From Hymenopus coronatus (lineage: Eukaryota; Arthropoda; Insecta; Mantodea; Hymenopodidae): a DNA stretch of 64,000 nucleotides. The stretch lies in assembly GCA_030762935.1 (NCBI GenBank), contig CM060883.1, forward strand, positions 49,029,001 to 49,093,000, written 5' to 3'. This document shows, one piece after another, positions 23,230 through 35,531 of this stretch. The notes beneath the pieces were generated by a model. It was not told the DNA's origin. It ran no database searches and saw only the letters and a list, made by a program, of their open reading frames with translations. Made by a program: the position numbers and the translations under genes. How positions within the stretch are numbered: position 1 is the stretch's first letter; the number at the start of each line of letters is the position of its first letter.

Positions 23230-24020
23230 ACATCTAATGTGTTTCGTTCACATTATGTCCTCTAGCTTTTTGACAAACAAACATTTGATTCAAAATATTA
23301 ATATGTTATCTACATCATGCTAATCGAGATAAACATAAGCAGATTAGTCTTATTACTAGCTTCCTTGTAAGTAGAAGGGAAATAAGAAAATGCACAGGCT
23401 AAAGCGATAGTCTCGTCCATGAAAAACTGGTCGCTATGCGAAACAACTGAAAGTCCACTATCTTTGCTTTCCAGGAGTAAACAAACAAGAAACGAGAGGA
23501 AAGTTATCCTTTTATTAGAAAGGTTTAAGTGGATAATCTGGAATATCTCGAAAATGGTTTAATTCTACAAAAAAAATATATATGATACAAATTGTGTGTT
23601 TTGATGAAATATACATTTTTTGTGTAGTAAGTTTTTGTATATCTCTTACGATTTGGCAATTATACAAAAATCATGAAGAGGTCTACAGAGGCTATTCCCA
23701 GAAAACCCAAACATAAGGTAATTTAATCAAAATCGTAAGAGCTATTTTTGAGAAAATCTAAATTTTCGAAAAAATGTTCCATGTAAAGCATAGTTAGGGG
23801 TAGGGGATTTTCTTGAAGATCTTCCTGTCGCATCCTTGAAAGATACCAAACTTAAATACCAAGTTTGACAAGACGCACACAAGGGCATATTTCTAAAACG
23901 CCCTATTCGATTCTGGGAGTCTCAAAACATGCATTTCCCCGGTAAAAATCTCGTTATCGAAATTTTGGGTGTAATACAATTCCTTCTCTATACACTATGT
24001 ACATAGTACGTGTAGAGAAA
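23230..24020 (+). mobile_element. Family A element, internally shortened
   Basis: Head ATCTAATGTGTTTCG with CCTCTAGCTTT. Tail CACTATGTACATAGTACG followed by TGTAGAGAAAA. The region before the microsatellite slot and the repeat itself are cut down (AAGACGCACACAAGGG). Confidence 0.85.
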
Positions 24021-24026
24021 ACAATT

Positions 24027-24425
24027 TTTAGAAAAAGGTCCGTGTGTCTATGAACTCAGAAATGAATAAAATACTAAACTTGGTATTTAAATTTAATATC
24101 TTCCAACAATTCGACAAGAAGATTTTGAGGAAAATCCCCCAACCCCAAACAACTCTTTACATGGAAACATTTTCGAAATTTTTGCTTTCTCAAAAATGTC
24201 TCCAACGATTTGCAATAAAATAGCATATAAAATGTATTTAGATGACAAATAAAATGTTTATCTTGAATTTTCTGGCAACAGCCTCGGAAGAACTCTTTAT
24301 TCTGGATGAAATTTCTAAATTGTTCATTACTAATAAATTAGAGATAGACAAAAACTCACTGCACAAAAAAGGCACTTCTCATTAAAACACACAATTTATT
24401 TTATGAATATTTTTTGTAGAGTTGA

Positions 24426-24464
<39 letters not shown>

Positions 24465-24766
24465 TATACCTTGTTATTGGCTTCAGTTTTAAAATATTTA
24501 AAACTTTTCTCACACGGGAATTCGTCAACTCCTGGCAATGCAAAGAAACGGATTTCAATCACATGGCAACCAGATTTTAAAATATTTGGCTATCGCTTTA
24601 GCCTAATATATTCCCGTATTTCCCTTCTATTTACAAGGAAGCAAGTAGTAAGACCATTTCTGCTAATGTTGACTAGATTAGCATGAAGTAGATAGAAGAA
24701 CATGCTTTTTAACAAAATTTTGTTACAGAGATGTAGAGAATGACGTGAATGGAACACATCAAATTT
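24027..24766 (-). mobile_element. Family A element, tail missing
   Basis: Begins at the AGAAAAAGGTCCGTGTG side of the microsatellite slot. It contains a T34 expansion at about 24429-24462 in the block that is normally TTTTTT. Head ATGTAGAGAATGACGTG and ACACATCAAATTTTTTT. Confidence 0.85.
24429..24462. repeat. T-homopolymer inside a family A body
   Basis: Expansion at the GTAGAGTTGACAATTTTTT block. The corresponding site in other copies is a short T run. Confidence 0.9.
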
Positions 24767-25239
24767 TTTTCTTATAAAATTAGTATAGATTTTGGGACGT
24801 TAATATATGTAAGCCAAGCGTTTTCATATCAAGTGTTTATTTTTGTTAATGAAAGGAAATTAATGCCATATTGATTTATTGTTATGTGGCAAAGAAAAAA
24901 TTAATTACTGAAGGTAATTAACTTGTAAGTATTCTGTGAATATCAGAATATTGAATTTAATGTGTATTTTAAGTATAATTTCAGTTATAATCAGAGTTAA
25001 TTATTTAAAAAAAATGCAACAATGATAATTGCATTGCTACGTGCATGAAAAAGGAAGTTGTTCTTTCTAGTGTACCGCATCCCCAAGCGTTGTATACCCA
25101 TATTTAAATCTTCACTAAGCGCAAATAGCTTATGAAATAAATAGTATATGTATACCAAAAGTAATTCATTTATAAATAAAAGGCAATCTGTATTATATAC
25201 TTCCTTAAAGAATGTTTAATAAGGAGAAACATGTAGAAT
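24767..25239. other. Anonymous AT-rich spacer
   Basis: No recognised repeat or coding sequence. Confidence 0.5.
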
Positions 25240-25800
25240 AAGCTTTGAGCCTATATAAGAGCTGAACAGACGCTCAACCTTTGTCATTCCTTATTGGTCA
25301 GTCTTCACGTGATCATTGCTTGGCACAAGGGTAGCGTCCTGTACATTTGGCGGGAACGCGTGCTGTTACCATGCTTGTGGAATGCAATCTTAATTTACCT
25401 GTGCCATCCTACAGTGTTAATAATTATTATATCCAGTGATATTGAAGAATATATAAGAACATCTTACCAGTGAAATCAGTGTTTAATTTATCAGTATTAT
25501 ATTACCTCCCTCACGGCCACGACCCTAAGACGTAATAATAATAATAATACCTCTTACCTTGAGTAATACTAAAAAGAATCTCAATTAGCTCGCCGACATA
25601 TTTGTAATAAATTGTCACTTAACCGATGAGCAAAAAGGGATTTTGTAACAATGTGTTGCTTGCTCCGTTGCTGTGAGCCGGTATTGTGTCGCGTATCACA
25701 GTTTAAATACCACAGTGCGCCTGGTTTAACATTTCTGCGTAGGTTAAGGAAGCCATAGTGAGCGACTTGGCTTGAGAAGCTGTAATTTCAAGTCAGTGAA
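25240..25800. other. GC-richer stretch with TATA-like motif
   Basis: CTATATAAGAGCTGAAC at about 25251 is followed within about 50 bp by GGTCAGTCTTC, an initiator-like string. Downstream is richer in GC than its surroundings and includes (TAA)n at about 25533-25548. It could be a solo LTR, a promoter of an unseen transcript, or chance. No LTR termini or duplication were found. Confidence 0.25.
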
Positions 25801-26045
25801 TTAATTTTCCGCACAAACTGGTTTGCAAAATTACTGGTTCAATATTTGCAAACGCTCTCGAGCGACTTCTGTGTTTATATTTTAATTAGAAAACAGGTTT
25901 TACATAGGCAAGTAGCAACCACAAAGATTGCACTTCAACAGTTTCAGCTATATTTTGTGCAACACTGTAACCATCTTGTTTATTACTTTCATAAGATGCA
26001 CGGAGTTGAACTACTTGACCTCAAATCTGTCTTATAAAGGAAGCA

Positions 26046-26448
26046 TCTGCTGTGTTCCATTTGCATGGCTTTCTGTACATCTCAGAGCAAATTATTGGTA
26101 AAAACTTATGCTTATGTCTACTTCATGCTAATCGAGATAAACATTAGCAGAAATGGTTTCTTGTAAGTAGAAGGGAAAATGAGGGAATACACTAGGCTAA
26201 AAAGATAGTTAAACCTTTTAAAAACTTGTTGCCATGTGGTTGAAATCCGTTTCTTTGCATTGCCAGGAGTTGACAAATACCTGCAGGTAAAAAGTTTTAA
26301 CCATTTTAAAGCTCAAACCAATAACAAAGAAAATCTCATAAATTGTCAATTCTACGAAAAAAATTCATATGACATAAATTGTTCATTTCAACGAGATCTA
26401 CATATTTTGTGTAATACGTTTTTATCTATCTCTTACGGTTTACTAGTT
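26046..26448 (+). mobile_element. Family A element, head half
   Basis: Head ATCTGCTGTGTTCC with CTTTCTGTACATC, through the body to GGTTTACTAGTTATG, where it meets a head half in opposite orientation. Confidence 0.85.
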
Positions 26449-26797
26449 ATGTCATATACGTTTTTTTGTTTGTTTTTTTTGTTTTGTTTGTTTGTGGAAT
26501 TGGTCATTTCTGAGATATTCCTTGTGATTTGTTTTAGGTTTAAAATACATAAACTTTTCTCAGACGTAAAGTTGTCAACTCCTGGCCCTGCACAGAAACA
26601 GATTTCAACCACATTGCAACCAGCTTTTAAGAGATTTGACATTCGTTTTAGCCTGGTATATCCCTTTATTTTCCTTCTACTTATAAGGAAGCAAGTAATT
26701 AAGACACTTTCTGCTAATGTTTATCTTGTTTAGCATAAATTTTAACAAAATTTATTACAGCGATGTAGAGAAAGTTATTTGAATGAAACATATACCT
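26449..26797 (-). mobile_element. Family A element, head half, inverted relative to neighbour
   Basis: Runs from the ATATACGTTTTTTTG block out to ATGTAGAGAAAGTTATTTG. With 26046-26448 it forms an imperfect inverted repeat of roughly 350 bp arms and almost no spacer. Confidence 0.82.
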
Positions 26798-26908
26798 TTT
26801 TTATACAGCAGACCCTAAAACTGGTATTTCGGTGAAATTTCGATATCGAATTTTTGGATGGAATACAATACCTTCTCTATACACTATGTGCATAGTACGT
26901 GTAGAGAA
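26798..26908 (+). mobile_element. Family A solo tail
   Basis: AGACCCTAAAACTGGTATTTC, GAATTTTTGGATGG and the hairpin CACTATGTGCATAGTACG end at GTAGAGAAAGT. The next plus-strand head follows at once. Confidence 0.82.
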
Positions 26909-27744
26909 AGTGCTTCCATTCACATGACTTTCTCTACATCACTACAACAAATTATTCTATTTACTTCATCTAATCGAGAAAAAATTAGCAGAAATAGTCT
27001 CATTACTTGCTTCCTTGTTAGTAGGAGCGAAATAAGGGAGTACCATAGGTTAAAGTGATAGTCAAAAGATAGTTGCTATGTGACTGAAGTTCCTTTGTTT
27101 GTATGGACACGAGTTCACAAAGTCCTGTATAGAAAAGTATAAGTTTTTTATAGCTGAAACCAAAAACAAGGAATCTCTCAAAAACAATCAACTGCACGAA
27201 AAAATGTATATAGCATAAATTGTGTGTTCTAAAGTGCTCTACATTTGTTGTGTGGTAAGTTTTTGTCCGTCTGTTACGGTTTAGCAGTTATGCAAAATTC
27301 CGTAAAATTGACCCAGCATAAAGTAGTCTTCAGAGGCTATTCCCAGAAAATTCATAATATACATTTTATTTGTGAGGTAAATATCTTTAATATACGATAT
27401 TTTAACCAAAATCGTTAGCAATTTTTTAGAAAATCAAAATTTTCGAACCAAGTTCCATGTAAAGGGTAGTTTGGGGTAGGTGGATTTTTCTCAAAAGTTC
27501 GTGTCGCATCACTGGAAGATACTAAAGTTAAATACCAAGTTTGGTATTTTACCGACTTTTCGTTTTTGAGTTATCGTGTTCACAGACACACGCATACACA
27601 CACACACACACAGACCTTTTTCTGAAAAAACTTCTTTTTGGATACAGGGGACCCTAAAACATATATTTCCGGTGAAATCTCGGTATTGAATTTTTGGTGG
27701 AAATGCAATACCTTCTCTATACACTATGTAAAGTAAAGTAAAAA
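26909..27744 (+). mobile_element. Family A element, tail hairpin half lost
   Basis: Head GCTTCCATTCACATG with ACTTTCTCTACATC directly follows a solo tail. (CA)n at about 27595-27610. The tail shows CACTATGTAAAGTAAAG, so the second hairpin arm is deleted. Confidence 0.88.
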
Positions 27745-28013
27745 GTCAATGAACGGTATTTGAGCACTGAAGTCAAACACTGCATCAACACCATGGTTTA
27801 TCTGCAATGAACTTAAGGACAGCTTAAAAGTCCTATTCCGGTAATGTCAAATGTGGTAAATCCATAACTTAGAAACTATTTAAGATAACAGGTTGAAATT
27901 TATCATAGCATACAGGCGCATCTCCTCCAAGTTCACTAATCTATTTACAATTATTACTTAATATAAGGAGGAAGTTTCTCAGTTGCACAATCTTTTAAAA
28001 CACATTTATCAAC
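27745..28013. other. Anonymous spacer
   Basis: Nothing recognised. Confidence 0.5.
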
Positions 28014-28787
28014 ATTTTTACTTTCATCTAGCATCATATGTACAATGTACATAGGGATACAGAAGTATTGTATTCCACCCAAAAATTAGATACCGAAATG
28101 TCACCGGAAATACGTTTTAGGACCCCCTGTATCCGAAAAAAGCATTTTGAGGAAAAGGTCCGTGGGTGCGTCTGTGAACACGATAACCCAAAAACGAAAA
28201 GTAGCTAAAATACCAAACTTGGTATTTAAGTTTGGTATCTTCCACGGATGCGACAAGAAGATTTTGAGAGAAATCCCCCCCAAACTACCCTTCACATGAA
28301 ACTTTTTTCGAAAATTTTGAGTTTCTTAAAAATGGCTCTAACGATTTTGATTAAAATATCATATATTAAATATATTTACCTAGCAAATAAAATATATATC
28401 TTGAATTTTCTGGGAATAGCTTCTGAAGGCTTGTTTATTCTGGATGAATTTTGCTTAATTTGGCATAACAGTAAACCGTAAGAGATAGACAAAAACTTAC
28501 TATACAAGAAATGTAGGTCTTGTTAAAATACACAAGTTATGTCATGTACAGTTTTCTAGTGGAGCTTACCGTTTTTGAGGTATTCATTGTTATTAGTTTC
28601 AGTTGTGAAGAACTTTTATACTTTTCTCAGACGGGAGTGTCCGTTTTTCTTTTGTTCTACTCCTGGCCAAGAAAAGAAGCGATTTGTAAGTACCTCGATT
28701 AGCAAGGTGCAGAAAGAAGAAGAATCTTATGTATGAAGTTTGTAGAACAGCTAGAGAAAGTCATGTGAGTGTAGCACATCAGATTTT
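28014..28787 (-). mobile_element. Family A element with an internal deletion near the head
   Basis: Tail TTTTTACTTTCATCTAGC. Hairpin ATATGTACAATGTACATA. Head CAGCTAGAGAAAGTCATGTG. The segment normally following GATTTGTAATGACAATCGC is skipped (GATTTGTAAGTACCTCGATT). Almost no microsatellite. Confidence 0.88.
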
Positions 28788-29152
28788 TATAGAATTAACT
28801 TCTTATTAAAATCAACTTAATGTCCATCCTAAAATATAATTTCGGTATCGGCAATTGAGTAAACAGGTAATTTAATTGTCTTCAATAGTTTCTATACAGT
28901 ACCACTTAGCATTCTCTAAAACCCGGTTGAAAGCAAAAATGCAGAAAACAAATTCGCAGATATCTGCAAAGACAAAAACAACATGGTTGAGTACATACAG
29001 AAGCTGCCATGTTTAAACAGCAGTACCAATTTGTAGGGCAAAATCCCTCCTAAAATATGGGCTAAGGTTTATCTCTCTCTAACGTAATATAGCAGTAATG
29101 CAATTTTTCTGCGAAGTGTTGAATTTAGTACAAAGTACCAGATATAGTCACA
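28788..29152. other. Anonymous spacer
   Basis: Nothing recognised in about 365 bp. Confidence 0.5.
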
Positions 29153-29253
29153 TTTTTATTTTCTCTAGCATGTATATAGAGAAGGTATTGTATTCCATTC
29201 GAAACTTCTAAACCAAGACCACCAAAATACATGTTTTGAGACACCCTGAATAA
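29153..29253 (-). mobile_element. Family A solo tail
   Basis: TTTTTATTTTCTCTAGC, a shortened hairpin (ATGTATATAGAGAAGG), and CAAAATACATGTTTTGAGAC, ending CCCTGAATAAAAAA where a plus-strand head begins. Confidence 0.75.
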
Positions 29254-30031
29254 AAAAAATATGTTCCATTCACATGACTTTCTCTACATCTCTGCAAAGA
29301 AAAAATTAGCAGAAATAGTCTTATTACTTACTTCCGTGTAATTAGAAGAGAAAAAAAGGGAGTACCTTACGTTAAAGTGACAGTCAAAAGCTGGTTGCTA
29401 TGTGATTGAAGTTCCTTTGTTTGTATGGACAGGAGTTGACAAATTCCTGTACGAGAAATATAAGTTTTTCAAGGCTGAAACCAAAAACAAGGCATATCCA
29501 AAAAACGATCAACTCCACGAAAAAAAAGGTATATAACATAAACTATGTGTTTTAATGTTCTCTACATTTTTTGTGCTTTTTTTTTTTTTTTTTTTTTTTG
29601 GTGTTCTTACGGCTTACCAGTTACACAAAATTCCGTAAAATTCATCCGGAATAAAATAGTCTTCAGAGGCTATTCCCAGAAAATTCAAGTTATACATTTT
29701 ATTTGTCAGGTATATATCTTTAATTTACGATATTTTAATCAAAATCGTTAGAGCCATTTTTAAGAAAATAAAAATTTTCGAACTTTTTTTCATGTGAAGG
29801 GTAGTTGGAGGTGGGGGGATTTTCCCTAAAATCTTCATGTCGCATCCTTGGAAGATACTGAACTTAAATACCAAGTTTGGTATTTAACGGTCTTTTCGTT
29901 TTTGAGCTATGCTGCACACACACACATACACACACGGACATTTTTCTGAAAATGCTTTTTTTGGATTCAGGTGGTCTCAAAACATGTATTTTCGGTGAAA
30001 AATCCGTATGGAATTTTTGGGTACGTATAAA
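29254..30031 (+). mobile_element. Family A element, hairpin deleted
   Basis: Head ATATGTTCCATTCACATG with ACTTTCTCTACATC. A T run at about 29576-29599. The tail is reduced to GGGTACGTATAAAGAAAGT. (CA)n slot ACACACACACATACACAC. Confidence 0.85.
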
Positions 30032-30052
30032 GAAAGTAAAAATTAAAAAATG

Positions 30053-30087
<35 letters not shown>

Positions 30088-30719
30088 AGGCAGCATAGCT
30101 CAAAAACGAAAAGCCAGTTGAATACCAAACTTGGTATTTAAGTTCAGTCTCTTCCAAGGATGCGAATCGAAGATTTTCAAGAAAATCCCCAGCTATCTTT
30201 TACATGGAACATTTGTGAACATTTTGATTTTCTCAAAAATGGCTCTAAGGATTTGGACTAAAATATCATATGTTTAAGATATTTCCATGACCAATAAACT
30301 ATATATCTTGAATTTTCTGGGAATAGTCTCTAAAGACCTCTTCATTCTGGGCGACTTTTTTGTAACTCGTAAACCGCAGGAGACAGACAAAAGCTTACTA
30401 TACAAAAAATGTAGATTTCATTAAAACACAGAATTTAGTTTGAGAGAAATTGGTTTCAATTTTAAACTACTTAAGCTTTTTTTCAAGCGGGAAGTCGACT
30501 TTCGTTTCATCTTTGTTTTACTCTTGGTAATGCAAAAGAGAACCGAATTTCAATATTTTCACATAGCGATAGCTTTTAAATCGTGTTAATATCGTTTAGG
30601 TTTTGTGTATTCCCTAGTTTCCCTTCTACTTAATAAATGAGTAAGTAATAAGAGTAATTCTTAAAATGTTTAGCTTGATTACCATGAAGAAGTTGGAAGA
30701 ATTTGCTTTTGTAAGGAAG
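30032..30719 (-). mobile_element. Family A element lacking tail and head tip
   Basis: Begins at AAATGTCCGTGTG next to a (TG)n run (about 30055-30084) and runs to TTTGTAAGGAAG. There the outer head is lost and another minus copy begins. Confidence 0.82.
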
Positions 30720-31573
30720 TTTTTTACTTTCTCTAGCCCCGTGTGAACAATGCACATAGTGGATAGAGAAGGTATGGTATTCCACCCAAAAAATTCGATA
30801 CCGAGACTGCACCGGAAATACGTGTTTTAGGACCCCCTGAATCCAAAGAAAGCATTTTCAGAAAAGAGGTCCGTGTGTGTGTGCGTGCGAGGTCTGTCTG
30901 TGTGTGTCTCTGGACAGTTTGGTATCTTCCAAGGGTGCAACACGAAGAAATCCCAGCACCCCTAACTACTCTTTACTTGGAAAATGTTGTTTTTCTTAAA
31001 AATGGCTTAAACGATTTTGATTAAAATGCCACATATTAAAGCCTTTTTCATCAAAAATAAAATGTATATCTTGAATTTTCTGGGAATACGTTCTGAAGAC
31101 CTGTTTATTCTAGATGAATTTTGCTGAATTTTGCGTAACTAGTAAGCCGTAAGAAATAGACAAAAACTTAGTACACAAAAAATGTAGATATCATTAAAAT
31201 ACATATTTTACGTCATATACATTTTTTCCCTGGAGTTCACCGTCTTCGACATATTCCTTGCTATTAGTTTCAATTGTAAAGTATTTATACTTTTCTCAGA
31301 CAGGAAGGTTCCGTTTTTCTTTTGTTCTACTACTGGCCAAGCATAGAAGCAATTTACAATGACAATCGCATAACGACAGCTTTTAAAACATTTGGCTATC
31401 ACTTTAGCATAGCGCATTCCTTTAGTTCCCTTCCACTTATAAAGAACTAACAAATAAGAACATTCAGCTGATGTCTATCTCGATTAGCATTGTGTTAAAA
31501 GAAAAAGTACCTTTTGTAAGAAGTTTCTAGAGTAGCTAGAGAAAGTTACGTGAGTGTAATACACCAGATTTTT
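30720..31573 (-). mobile_element. Family A element, full length (GC-type ends)
   Basis: Tail TTTTTACTTTCTCTAGCCCC. Head GTAGCTAGAGAAAGTTACGTG and ACACCAGATTTTTTT. The block between the microsatellite and the CTTCCAAGGGTGC segment is shortened. Confidence 0.9.
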
Positions 31574-31793
31574 TTTTAATTTATTGAATAAGAATATGCT
31601 CCATTGCAAAAAGATATTACATGTTTTAGTTTTCTTTTGTGTTATGTTTCTATTGAATCAAGTGTGTGTCTTTTAAATATGTAATGGAACAAGTATGAAT
31701 GTGGAAAATTGTTACTTTCATTAAGTGTAATTTCGAAAAGATAATCGCTACATGTTTATAAATTCCAAAGGTATTAAATTTATATCTTGCGAA
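31574..31793. other. Anonymous spacer
   Basis: Nothing recognised. Confidence 0.5.
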
Positions 31794-31834
31794 ATCTAGA
31801 GAAAGCCAAATGAATGGAAACATCAGATTTTTAA
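31794..31834 (-). mobile_element. Family A solo head
   Basis: TCTAGAGAAAGCCAAATG, AATGGAAACATCAGATTTTT. Sequence to the left is not recognisable as family A. Confidence 0.6.
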
Positions 31835-31923
31835 GAATCAGTTTCGTAAATATAATGATTGAATATATACCAAATTAAAGAGGAAATTCTAATAAATGAG
31901 AATATACAACACCATGTAAAAAA

Positions 31924-32692
31924 ATTTACTTTCTCTACACGTACTATGTGCATAGTGCATAGAGCAGGTATTGTAATGCAACCAAAAATTCGATACCGAG
32001 ATTTCACTGGAAATACATGTTTTGGGTCCTCCTGAATCCAAAAAAAAAAAAAAGCATTTCTGGAAAATGATCTGCGCGCGCGCGCGCGCGTGTTTGTCTG
32101 TGAATTGCATAGCTCAAAAACGAAAATACCGTTATTTACCAAACTTGGTATCTACGTTTGGTATCTTGCAAGGATGCGACATGAAGATTTTCAAGAGAAT
32201 CCCCACCCCAAACTACCCTTTACATGGAACGTTTTTCGAAAAATTTTATTTTCTCAAAAATGACTAACTATTTTGATTAAAATATCGTATACTAAATATA
32301 TTTACCTGACAAATAATATTAAATATCTGGAATTTTTTGTGAATAGCCTCTGAAGACTATTTTGGATGAATTTTACGGAATTTTGCATAACTGCTAAACT
32401 GTAAGAGATAGACAAATTCTTACCACATAAGAAAAGTAGAACACATTAGAACACACAATTTATGTTATATACATTTTTTTCGTGGAGTTGATCGTTTTTT
32501 AGATATTCCTTGTTTTTGGTTTCAGCTTTGAAAAACATACTTTTCTCATACAAGAATTTGTCAACTCCTATCCGTAAAAAAGGAACTTCAGTCACATAGC
32601 AAATAGCTTTTGACTTCACTTTAACCTATGATACTCCCTTTTTTCGCTTCTACTTACAAGAAAGCAATTAATAAGACTATTTCTGTTATTAT
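31924..32692 (-). mobile_element. Family A element, head missing
   Basis: Tail TTTACTTTCTCTACACG with hairpin ACTATGTGCATAGTGC. The microsatellite slot holds (CG)n then TG (about 32075-32092). It breaks off at AGACTATTTCTG, about 90 bp before the expected end. Confidence 0.88.
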
Positions 32693-33183
32693 CCATACAA
32701 TGATATATATACCAAGTAAAATAGAAGCATTATTTGACAATTTTTGTCGTTCAGTCTCAATGCTTACTACCGAGGTGGTTTCCATGATTCATCCCCAACA
32801 GGTGGTAACCCTTGCTGAGATATGAAAGGCGGACCTTGGAGATGCAGACATGGAGGACAACAACCCCGATATGTCAGCTCGAGTCACGAACCAGTTCCTA
32901 CGCCTACAACTTGGTGCAGGGTCGAACCTTACCTTTCCTTCTTAAGGACACTGGTGTCTGTACTTTTACATATTCATTAAATACACAGCTTTTCGAGGCT
33001 ATGGTTAGCATGCTTCTTCGCTCTCCACCCCATCCCATTTAGAGAATATGAAACATCACCTAAAATATTTTACAAAATCACATTACGAAAGATGACATAA
33101 ATTAAAATTTATATACTTTGCTAAAATTGTACAGAAACTTTTAAATTAATTTACACAGAATATAAGTGAAACACAAGCTTGAA
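32693..33183. other. Anonymous spacer
   Basis: 32800-33050 is richer in GC, with a 76-codon frame (32812-33042) that matches nothing I know. No repeat ends. Confidence 0.45.
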
Positions 33184-34263
33184 AAATCTGATGTATTCCA
33201 CTCAAATAACTTCTTCTAGCAGTTCCATATACAAAATCTTCTTACAAAAGAACCAATCAATCACTTTGCCTCAAGAGTACGTACATTGCATAGACACTGT
33301 CAATTAAATAAAAAGGAAAGTAATAAATTTTAAAAGAACAATACTCACAGTCAGGAAGTACTAATACATAATACTTTAAAATATTCATTAACACCATATA
33401 TACATAGATCTAATAAAAGTCTTTTAATTGCTATTTTAAAATTATTAGTGTCCAAAATTTTAACATGCTGTAGTAAAGTAGTATGTTATACAATTTTAAA
33501 CCGAAGTCATTAAAACTGTTTTTAGTTGTTACATTTCTGCACAAGTTAATCCTTAACTGTAGAGTATTTCTTTATCTACACCACGTTAATCGAGATAATC
33601 ATTATCAGAATTGGTCTTATTACTTGCTTTTTTATGAGTAGAAGGGAAATAAAGAGTATACCTTAGGCTAAAACGATAGGGATATTTCAAAACGATCAAC
33701 TCCATGTAAAAATGTATATAACATAAACTGTGTGCTTTAACGTGCTCTACATTTTTTGTGTGTTAAGTTTTTGTCCATCCCTTACGGTTTAGCAGTTATG
33801 CCTAATTCCGTAAAATTCATCGTGAATAAAGTAGTCTTCAGAGGCTATTCCTAGAAAATTCAAGATATACATATTATTTGTCAGGTAAACATCTTTAATA
33901 TACGGTATTTTAATCAAAATCGTCACAGCCATTTTTTTAAGAAAATCTAAAATTTCGAAAAAAGTTCCATGTAAAGGTTAGTTTGGGATGGGGGGATTTT
34001 GCTCAAAAATCTTTGTGAAGCATCCCTGAAAGATTCTAAACTTAAATACCAAGTTTGGTATTCTGGCGACTTTTCGTTTTTGAGTTATCGTGTTCACAGA
34101 CACACGGACACACACACACACACACACGGACCTTTTTCTGAAAATTCTTTTTTTTTGTTACAAGGGACCCTAAAACATATATTTCCGGTGAAATCTCGGT
34201 ATGGGTGGAGTGCAATACCTTCTCTATACATTAAGTACATGGTACGTGTAGAGAAAGTAAAAG
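33184..34263 (+). mobile_element. Family A element interrupted by a 0.3 kb insert
   Basis: Head ATCTGATGTATTCCACTC with CTTCTAGCAG, up to TCTTACAAAAGA at about 33250. The body resumes at about 33549 with TTTCTTTATCTACACC and GTTAATCGAG. Tail CATTAAGTACATGGTACG followed by TGTAGAGAAAGT. (CA)n at about 34110-34126. Confidence 0.82.
33251..33548. other. Unidentified insert in a family A element
   Basis: About 300 bp of AT-rich sequence splitting the element between two adjacent conserved blocks. No inverted ends, tRNA-like boxes or clear target duplication seen. Confidence 0.5.
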
Positions 34264-34727
34264 TTGAATTAAGTTTTGGTTCCCCGTGTTCTTGGTTTAA
34301 CAATCTTAAAAGAAGAAAAACATTTCTGAAGCTCGTCTAACAAAAGCGAAACATTAACTGTTTTGAGTTATCACATACGTTCTGTCATTGAAGAAGATAC
34401 AACAGCTTAGTAACCTTACTAAATATCAGACACACGTATTTATTTACTGGTTTGGGAATCAGTAAATGACTCCCTGGCCTTCCCGCAAGCAGTGTTGGAG
34501 CTCGATGAGTTCCGGTTGGAAGGTCATCATGGCAGTTTCTAAAGATTTGGCCTTCCTTGTTGACAATTATTTTCTGTACTTGGGATTTATGTCCGGCTGA
34601 AATGAAGTAACCAAGTAAATAAATACTTAAATGAGCTTAACCAAAAAGCAAGAAATTACTATACAGTGTATCTTGAATGGTGTCATACTGGAGGGACGTG
34701 CTCCTAACATCAAAACAGAAAAATCTG
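34264..34727. other. Anonymous spacer
   Basis: No recognised element. Confidence 0.5.
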
Positions 34728-35329
34728 ATGTTTCACACTCACATGACTTTCTCTAGCTGCTCTGCAAACAAACTTATTACAAAAGATTATTCTACTTGCT
34801 ACACAATGGTAATCGAGACAAATATTAAGAGTGTTCTTATTAGTTAGTTCCTTATAAATAGAAGAGTATTAAGGGAATGCACTAGGCTAAAGTGATAGTC
34901 AAATGTTTCAAAAGCTGTCGTTATGCATTTGCCTTTACAAATCACCTCTTTGCTTGGCCAGAAGTAGAACAAAGAAATACGGACACTTACTGTCTGAGGT
35001 AAAGAATAAGTAATTTACTATTGAAACTAATAACAAGGAATATCTCGGAAATGGCTAGTTCCACAACCGTAAAGGACATTGTGTGTTTTGACGAGATCTA
35101 TATTTTTTGTAAAGTTTTTTGTCTATCTCTAACGGTTTAGCAGTTAAGCAAAATTCATCCAGAATAAACAGGTTTTCAGAGGCTATTCCCAGAAAATTCA
35201 AAACGCATTTTATTTGTGATGTAAATATATTTAACACACAGTATTTTAATCAAAATAGTTAGCGGCATTTTTGAGAAAAACAAAAATTTCAAAAACTTTT
35301 TCCATATATTAATGGTAGTTTTGGGTGGG

Positions 35330-35372
<43 letters not shown>

Positions 35373-35531
35373 TATTTTTCTAACAATTCTGTTTTATTTT
35401 TATTTTTTGGGCTCACGAGACCTAAAAACATATTTCAGGTGAAGTTTTGACTACGGATGTTTAGGTGGAATACCATACACTCTTTAGCTGCTATATACAT
35501 TAAATGTACATGCGAGCTAGATAAAGTCAAA
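34728..35531 (+). mobile_element. Family A element with variant hairpin
   Basis: Head ATCTGATGTTTCACACTC with CTCTAGCTG. Tail TAGCTGCTATATACATT paired with AATGTACATGCGAGCTA, then GATAAAGTC. The arms differ from other copies yet still pair, and head and tail share TAGCT. (CA)n at about 35331-35370. Confidence 0.88.
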
